This document shows positions 57,501 to 64,000 of a DNA stretch of 64,000 bases, in pieces; the stretch's first letter is position 1, and every line of letters starts with the position of its first letter. Location of the stretch: positions 310,001-374,000 of the forward strand of contig CAWUHX010000166.1 of the NCBI GenBank assembly GCA_963922205.1. The letters run 5' to 3'. The DNA is from Romanomermis culicivorax (lineage: Eukaryota > Nematoda > Enoplea > Mermithida > Mermithidae). A program made the translations under genes and the position numbers. The notes below the pieces were generated by a model that worked only from the letters and a program-made list of their open reading frames with translations, was not told the origin of the DNA and searched no databases.

Positions 57501-59130
57501 CTAGGTAGGTAGTGGGTACGGATCTACTTTAAGAAATCGGCCTTAATGGAACCATTAAAACTCTTAAGGTGAAAGTCCAGCAACAGGAAAACCTCAGCTT
57601 TACTTTAGTCCTGTTAAGGTGAGTTGAAGGTTTATGTCGAGCAACCTGATATTTTTAAGGTTTCATTAACATCGCCTCTTTTAATGGCCCGTTAAGCTTC
57701 AAGTCGAGCAACTGGGTTAGGGTCATTCAGATCCGGCCATTTCTCCACCAGGCCGGGGCCAGGCTGGGCCGCCCGATCTATTATTCAATTGCACTCATTA
57801 TCTGAAACTTCCCAACCGACGATAAGCTTAGGATTTGAGAAGGGAATTGAATTCCATTATGTATGAATTGTTTAAACAATCTACGGGCGTTACGTAATAC
57901 CAAAAAAAATTACCTCGGTGGAAGACCTTCTAATCTTCGCCTACCTTCCATTTGCATTTGGACTTTGATCAAATCTGTTGGAGAAGCTAAAAATTGAGCA
58001 AATGCTCCGCTGGTCATACCGGAACACATTGCCTCCCTTGAAAGAAACTTATAATGTAAGAAATGACTTCATCGGCCAGACTGCACAGCCACGAGTTCTG
58101 GGAGGGAGATTGAGGGACTTTGGAGCGGAATGTCATCCATTGCCCAAAAATTGAAAAATGGTTCAGAAAATTGGATTTTTGTCCACAAAACCGTAAAAAA
58201 TGTCTAGACATGTTTCTCAACAAATGAACACAAATGTCCCTATGACCATTATATAGCTAGCTATATGACTGTCAAATCCTCTCCGGGGATCCGCCAGTGA
58301 CTAACCATACGACCGACAATTTGTGCTGGTTTTATAGAGTACTTCCCTCCAATTACATGTATGTGCACAATTATCTCTCAAAAGCCGACAATCTTACCAT
58401 AAAGGAAATGCACCGTCTGATTTATGTTTAAAAAGTTTGTCGCGTAATGTCTCGTAAGTGATGACTCGGACTCCGGTATAAACTGAAATATAATAACAAA
58501 GCTCGATGAGAAGACCGCCGAAAGATTTAGCACAGTCAAAACTTTTAATTATGCGCTAACTTCGACTTTTGAAGTCAATGCTTCTAGATACATGACTTTT
58601 CCAAACAGTCGTTCACCAACACCTTTTCTGGTTCCGGAAAATTGCCGATGAAATGATAGATTTTAGACTATACTAAGGTCTAAAACTTCGGAACTTTAGT
58701 AGAGAACTGCTTGACTATCAAGAAGTCTGGCAATGAAAGATGCAAAAATAGCATTTTCAATATTTAGAATTGCAGCAACCCCGAACCTACCGAAATGCCG
58801 GACAATCGCGGGAGTGACACCTTGCCATAGTTTCGTTAAACCTTCCTCTTCGACTTAAAATCCAGAAAACAAATTGACTGCGAAATTCTGATGAGAAAAA
58901 CGAAAAACAATAATTTTACCGATTCCTGAGATTGTAGCGACAAAGCCACGCTTAGCGATCGGGTACTTTGTGCTAGATTTTTGCTGTCTTTGAATCCGTT
59001 CGCCTTGAATTTGCAGCCTAGTTTTGGCTATATCGAGCGGGTAAGTGACCGATTCGGCAACCGTCGCTGCACAACACGATAATGTATAACGAAACCAGAA
59101 AGAATCGGCTGAATTTTTATTTGCAGACAT
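54509..59130 (-). CDS. UCP4: Mitochondrial carrier, uncoupling protein 4 type (8 exons)
   Basis: Exons in coding order: 59130-58920, 58853-58791, 58482-58398, 58036-57914, 55705-55593, 55533-55449, 54869-54777 and 54683-54509. They sum to 948 nt, or 315 residues plus TGA, and all junctions restore codons. The three SLC25 signatures are present: [10 protein letters not shown] (residue 31), [10 protein letters not shown] (139) and [10 protein letters not shown] (240). Other landmarks are [46 protein letters not shown] and a GVESF end. Such carriers have six membrane helices in the inner mitochondrial membrane. The best family match, from memory, is UCP4/SLC25A27, of similar length. UCP4-type proteins are linked to proton leak or anion transport; the substrate is not settled. 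The N-terminus has no presequence, as usual. A TTTCAG splice site sits 5 nt before the ATG. Convergent with Pax6. Confidence 0.93.
55097..55112 (+). repeat. Poly-G tract in UCP4 intron
   Basis: GAGGGGGGGGGGGGTT, an unusual G run in AT-rich DNA. It may be the end of a small mobile element. Confidence 0.45.
56759..57716. mobile_element. TIR element ending CCCGGTTGCTCGACTT, long copy
   Basis: Starts CCCGGTTGCTCGACTTCAAT and ends CTTCAAGTCGAGCAACTGGG. The flanks inside are rich in TTAAGGCCTC words, as in 44118-44692. The centre (about 56935-57390) differs from the short copy and may be a nested insertion. Lies in the 2.2-kb UCP4 intron. Confidence 0.65.
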
Positions 59131-59134
59131 GATT

Positions 59135-59146
59135 TCTGAAAGAAAA
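59135..59146 (-). promoter_or_regulatory. 3' splice site 5 nt before the UCP4 ATG
   Basis: On the minus strand, TTTTCTTTCAG is followed by AAATC and the ATG. It is a textbook nematode-like acceptor, either for a spliced leader or for a 5' UTR intron. Confidence 0.6.
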
Positions 59147-59771
59147 TATATCCAGCCGATGAAACAATAATTTCAAAAGAGCAGATAAAGAAATTTCTTG
59201 AGCCAACAGGACTGTGCCTAAATGCTTAGAGGGATGATGTTTTCCGCAAATGCTGATATGAATTAGATAATTTTACAAAAAATATTAGTTTTTACTTTGT
59301 TTTTTTTTGATTCGAAAACTTTGATAATGTTCTAAAAGACTACAACATGAAAAAATATAATCTTACGGCAAAATCCCATATTCACCAGGTTTTATACTCG
59401 CGCCGGAAGAAAACCTAATAACACAACTAAGAACTGGTTCATCGGACTCAGATTTTTCAAGTCCTGAGAAAATTATATTCAGTTTTGAAAGAACCCTTGA
59501 GAACAATTTTTAAGATTTCATTTAGACGTGGTGAATTACCCCGATGCTACTCGGGTCTCATCAAGATAATGTATAAAAAAAATATTTATACTATTACTTG
59601 TATTACAGTTACAGTAAATGATCGTATTTTTCTTCAGTAATTCAGTGCGTGGACCTCAGACAAACTCATAGGGAGGGGTATGAGGGAGGGGGGGGTATTA
59701 CCCCTACCCAAAGTCCTAAAAATTGGCCACTGGGTGCCCAATTTCGATGCAAAATGAAGTGTTCGACCAGT
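59147..59771. other. UCP4 upstream region, no gene seen
   Basis: AT-rich sequence with presumed UCP4 promoter function. No element could be assigned. Confidence 0.35.
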
Positions 59772-59951
59772 CAGTGGCGGATCCAGAAATTTTTTTCAGG
59801 GGGGGGGGGGCGGTGCTCAAAAATTAAGTATTTTTCCAAAAAAAAATTCAAAATTTTTTTCAAATTTGCCTATAGGTATACAGAAAAAAATCGTATTTCA
59901 AAAGTTTGGGGGGCGGCCGCCGCCCCCCGCCTCCCCCTACATCCGCACTTG
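59772..59951. mobile_element. hAT-like MITE with 8-bp target duplication
   Basis: A 180-bp unit flanked by CGACCAGT (59764-59771 and 59952-59959). The left end CAGTGGCGGATCCAGAAAT and the inverse of the right end (CAAGTGCGGATGTAGGGGG) form short TIRs. Poly-G and GGCGGCCGCC blocks lie inside. Non-coding. Confidence 0.75.
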
Positions 59952-60459
59952 CGACCAGTTAACAAGGGCGCTTATGGCTCACAAAAAGTCACTGTGGCGT
60001 ATTTTTAGCAACAAAAAGCAAAAAATTTTGAAACACGAGAAGGAGACATAAAAAACAAGGAAAATTTTGCCTGAATGAAATATTTGTACTGGATACAGTA
60101 TAAGGAAAAAACAAAAGTTGGAGAGATGCATTGTGTATAAGACCAAAAACGAATAAAATCTGACGACGATGAACCGGTAGAGACGCTAGTCTGTCCTCAC
60201 TTTTGTTTCTTAAAAATTTGCAAGATTCATACCTCAAAATCCATAAGTTTTTCTAAAAATTTCGTGAAATGCATTTATTCGCTGACTTTTTAAATACTTG
60301 CATATAGTACCCAAAATACCCAGGCCCTAAAATTTTCTAAGTGTGATGCACTATTCTTATAGAATTTCCGGTCTTTTGTTGGGATGGTTACATGATTTTT
60401 TATTTAATAAGGACTCAGCACGTGAAAATTGGTAATACGTTTTAGAACTAGCTTTGTTC

Positions 60460-61510
60460 TTAATTTCCATAATTGATATTTGATCGTATTAGCAGTGAAA
60501 TTTATCTTTTTACCGATGATGTGAAAATAATCAATGCTACAGATAACGCTAAAATATTACAAGCAGATCTTGTTAGTTCATGAATGCTCATTGAAATGGC
60601 AATTAATCATACCTGTGCATTGGGAGGTATATTACGGATATTACCCCTACCAGGCCTAAAGGGTTTTTAAACCATATGTGAGTTGCTACTAATCTTTTTA
60701 ACCTAGAAGCTGCTCTACTTGCACTTTTTGACATTTGTAGCCGAGGTATTGTAGCCAGAGGATTTTTGTAGCCAGAGGATTTTCACCATTCAAGCTTTTT
60801 CTGCTCGGGTTTCTTAGAAAAAAGGTTATTATGTATATATTTACTATCCTAAAAAAATCACAGTTTACCCCCTCAGGCCATGACCATGCACAAGTATGAC
60901 AATTATGTATTTCTCTAATGACCAATGCTCTGTTTTGCATCTTGGGATTGATGACCCCAAAGTTAACAATAAAATGAATGATTTTACGATTCCTACTGTT
61001 TCAGAGATAGATTTTGGTGTTGTATTCATACACGTACAGCGTAGAAATTTGGGGGAAAGGGTCAGTTGCAATTGCTTAGAACTCGGTCAAAATTGATCAG
61101 AATATTTGAAAAATTCATTTAAAAATGTTTCTCAGTGTGCTCTTTCAGTTCAACAAGAAAAAATAATTTTTTCCTACAAATTTCCAGGATTGATGAAATT
61201 TCCAAGTTTTCATGTAAAAATTAAAAAAATGAAAATTCTTGGGGGTCAGCCAGTATGCTGGGGATTAGGATCAGCCTAACCCCCCCAAGAACATGTACGG
61301 ATATGTTTGACGAAAAACTGTCATCTACTATCCTATGTTCTTCCTATTTTGGAATATGCTTCACAACTTTGGAATCCTAGTCTGGTTAATGATACTAAAA
61401 TGGTGGAGAAAATTCAAGTGAGGTTTACAAGAGACTTTTTGGGTATAAGAGTTTAAGCTATAAGGACCGCCTCCATAAATTTGACCTTGATGATCTCACA
61501 CTTAGGGCCA
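60460..61510 (+). pseudogene. Decayed LINE reverse transcriptase (second half)
   Basis: Plus-strand pieces in several frames: IYLFTDDVKIINATDNAKIL (the active-site box, with T in place of A in xADD), then FSNDQCSVLHLGIDDPKVNN, then VLPILEYASQLWNPSLVNDT and KMVEKIQVRFTRDFLG. This is the order of a CR1/Jockey-like LINE from the palm to the tail. There are many stops. The short ORFs here are parts of it, not genes. Confidence 0.75.
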
Positions 61511-61563
61511 TATTAACAAACAACACATTTATCATTGTTTTAGTGTACCTCATATATTTTTGT

Positions 61564-61620
61564 GTGTCGACCAACGTTACCCACCCGACCAACCCATTGG
61601 TTGGTAATGTTGGTCGACAC
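61564..61620. repeat. GTGTCGACCAACGTTACC inverted repeat
   Basis: An 18-bp stem (GTGTCGACCAACGTTACC and GGTAATGTTGGTCGACAC, one mismatch) with a 21-nt loop. Related words (GACCAAAGTTACCCACCAT, GGTGGGTAACATTGGTC) recur to about 62000. It suggests an inserted small element that interrupts the LINE. Confidence 0.55.
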
Positions 61621-62204
61621 GTTAATTTTTTTCGACAATAGATTTTGAATGATTGATATTGTTATTTTCATTCATATTGATATTTTCATGTACCTCTTAA
61701 CTTGCTGTATCTAAATGACACTATATTTTTCACGACAGGCACTTTTTTAGGTCAACTGACCAAAGTTACCCACCATAGGGACTGCTGGGAGATTTCCGAA
61801 AACTTTTTTGCTGTTCATGATATTCATCATTTTCAGCTGAAATTTTGGTACAGCAAAGGTTTATAATTATGTATGTTACCTCATATCCGAAAATTTTTTT
61901 GTAATTAGATATAATGATTCTACTAGTCGAAAAAGTAACTTGAACAGAAATTATAATGGCGACCAAAGTTGACCACCATGGTGGGTAACATTGGTCACAA
62001 AGTGAGCTTTTTCTACAGTAGGTTAAATCTGCATGCTACTTATGAAAGGATGTGTTTAATCGATTTGTCCGACATTTTTGACATATGAGTGCCATGAAAC
62101 ATATTTACGAATTCCCCTTGTATAACAAGTTATATGTTGGAGAAGTCAGATTGACTCGATTTTGTCCAAAGTTACCTGTACCCCACTTTACCTTAATACG
62201 TTCA

Positions 62205-62480
62205 AGATGATGAAAACCAGATAGATTAAGTGATTAATGAAGGTAGACATGCTAAAAGCTGCGCCTGAGCTAGGTAATACATAATAATGATAATTTAAGT
62301 CATAACTGGGAAAATTTTGAGATTATGACCTTCTAAAATGCACCTAAATGCATCTTTTCTGTATCCGATCCCCAAAATTTTCCGTCCCAAATGTGGAAAG
62401 AGCCCAAAATTTTTTTACCTTGTCCGATTTTTTCCCCGAAAAAGCATGATTAGGGGAAAAACAGTGACTGGAAGAAAAAG
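62205..62480 (+). repeat. Dispersed repeat, copy C
   Basis: Matches 27240-27520 (AAGATGATGA, GACATGCTAAAAGCTGCGC, GAGCTAGGTAATACATAATAATGAT, CCCCAAAATTTTC). Only the far end of the repeat is present. Confidence 0.65.
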
Positions 62481-62879
62481 AAAACAGATAATTTCTCTTA
62501 ATTGTCGATTTCTCATGGCGAATTCCCTCTGCAGAGTGATGGTTGCAGTCCTATTGTGGAACGGTTTTCCTGAGTGCACTCTGCTGAGGGAACTTTTGTG
62601 AGGGCCTTTTTCTGAGTACACTCACGCAAAGTGCACTCTTGGTGAGAGATATTTTGTGGAACCAGCTGCAGAAGTACAGAACTCTCAAACAGGTGAAATT
62701 TCCTTCTCCACTCGAGTCCTGTCACTCAGGTTTTCTGAACCATATCTCGTGCGGCTATTAACTTAAAGCTTTCAAATTTTTATAGTAACAACAACATTAT
62801 ATTAGTGAAATAGTGTATATGCTCATTTTGATGCAGACCGAGTGGTAACAGCACGATCTGCAAAATCCTAAAGCAAAGG

Positions 62880-63290
62880 TTTGACGCAATGCTCTCTACA
62901 ACGCATTGAGTGGTACCTCATATCATTGGAAATTTAGTGATGGAATTCTGCCCCATTTTCCCAATAACTCATTAAAATTGGTGTATTGTAAAAATCGCCA
63001 TGATCTGTTGAAACATGAATTCTGTGGTCGGGTAATCCGGGCTTGGAGTTCTCTGGATGAAAGTAACTGTAAATGCTATTAGTGCAAACTTTCTTTCTAA
63101 TAGACTTGAAAGGGTAAATTTGATACATTTCTTAGAGGTGTATGTAACTTGATACGTTAATTTTTTTAGCTGTTACGCCTTTCACATATATTTATTCTTA
63201 ATAATTTCTACGTATTATATTCGACCTAATAAGTTATTATATTATTATTATAATTTGCATAAAAATCGTACCTACTCTATTTTCTCTAAA
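62880..63290 (+). pseudogene. LINE C-terminal tail and 3' region
   Basis: Frames with HEFCGRVIRAWSSLDE and NAISANFLSNRLERVN match the last part of LINE ORF2 (compare NIWNNLPSEAINSYS at about 29060). The AT-rich run after 63140 looks like its 3' UTR. About 1.4 kb separates it from the rest of the reverse transcriptase at 61510. Confidence 0.6.
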
Positions 63291-63639
63291 GCTGTAGGCA
63301 TACTTGACCGGCTTTTTTTGCGGCCCGCAATTGCGGGTTAGTTCACCGCAATTTCGAACCGGAAATTACTTGAGAGATGCAAGGTTGTTCATGTAGGTTA
63401 ACATATCACATGTGGAAAATAAAGTATTTACTGTACATGTTGAAAATTGATGATTATTTGATTTTTGAATTTTTCAATTCAATTTTAATTTTTTGTTCCT
63501 GCGTGTTTATGAGAGAAGCACTGTTTTTTTCCATAAAGTTTTTTCAACAAATGTAGGAGGAAATCAAAATTTTTTTCCACATATAGAGAATTTTTTGGCG
63601 AAAAGTTCGCGTCTTAAAATCCTACAGTTAAAACACGTA

Positions 63640-63930
63640 AATACTTATATGACTGAGGTTTACAAGCTACAAGTTACAAGTGAAAAAAGCTACCAGTCAT
63701 ACAAGTTGGCGTTGTGTATAAATTTGTTGTCTACAATTAACAAATTACTAGTCCAGAGTCAATTTTACAAGTATGTTACACTTGTAGGACTTGTTATTTA
63801 CAATTGTAGTTTTCCGAGGTTACAAGCCCTACAAGTATAAATTACAAGCGTTTTTTATGAATGCATTTTTATGGAGCGATTTTATATGTTCTACAAGCAT
63901 ATTACAAGTGTACGGAAAACCGTTGCAAAA
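63640..63930. repeat. TACAAGT word cluster
   Basis: TTACAAGT, CTACAAGT and the inverse ACTTGTA(G) occur a dozen or so times in under 300 bp, in both orientations. Not a perfect tandem array. Confidence 0.55.
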
Positions 63931-64000
63931 AAATTTTGTTACAGTTGTACACTTGAAATAATGCCGTCAACAATCTTGCAACAATCAAAATTAGAGGACG

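Overview
The window is animal nuclear DNA: AT-rich, with GT-AG introns and many transposable elements. There is no operon structure, tRNA, rRNA or CRISPR. The best lineage guess is a nematode, and a fairly repeat-rich one. The Pax6 paired domain has features I recall from C. elegans vab-3 ([23 protein letters not shown]). An interstitial TTAGGC array matches the nematode telomere unit. Several start codons sit just behind a strong 3' splice site, as in spliced-leader genes. None of this was checked against a database, so treat the lineage as inference.

Layout. 1-2580: a broken LINE on the minus strand plus a dispersed repeat that looks like its 5' region. 3166-4800: a three-exon gene for a Ser-rich/Pro-rich protein of unknown function (plus strand). 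5611-11064: a six-exon gene for a 286-residue protein with an RS-like tract and a Cys cluster, not recognised (plus strand). 11065-19255: gene-free, with repeat copies. 19280-52435: the whole coding part of a Pax6/eyeless/vab-3 orthologue (plus strand, nine coding exons, 498 residues). Its first coding exon is only 13 nt and its introns are loaded with mobile elements. 54509-59130: a complete eight-exon mitochondrial carrier of the UCP4 type (minus strand, 315 residues), convergent with Pax6. 59650-64000: repeats and a decayed LINE on the plus strand.

All exon chains given here close in frame: exon lengths sum to a multiple of three, and every junction rebuilds a sensible codon.

Mobile elements inside Pax6 introns explain most of the gene's length. 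Intron 4 holds a hAT-type element of about 4.3 kb (25928-30229) with a perfect 8-bp target duplication and a LINE nested inside it. Intron 5 holds two related elements with tandem-repeat inverted ends and 8- and 9-bp target duplications (33613-34426 and 34503-35386), inserted one after the other into an older modular repeat. A 2-kb imperfect palindrome follows (about 35955-38010). Intron 6 contains a small antisense membrane-protein ORF (38881-39249) that may be a nested gene. Intron 8 is almost entirely a DIRS-like tyrosine-recombinase retrotransposon (47584-52270) with inverted terminal repeats and an internal complementary region. It is decayed at several catalytic positions.

Most other repeats are short TIR elements (MITE-like) in two main families. 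One ends in TATAGTCTGTTTTT; the other starts with TTTTGAAATGATCGATGCAG.
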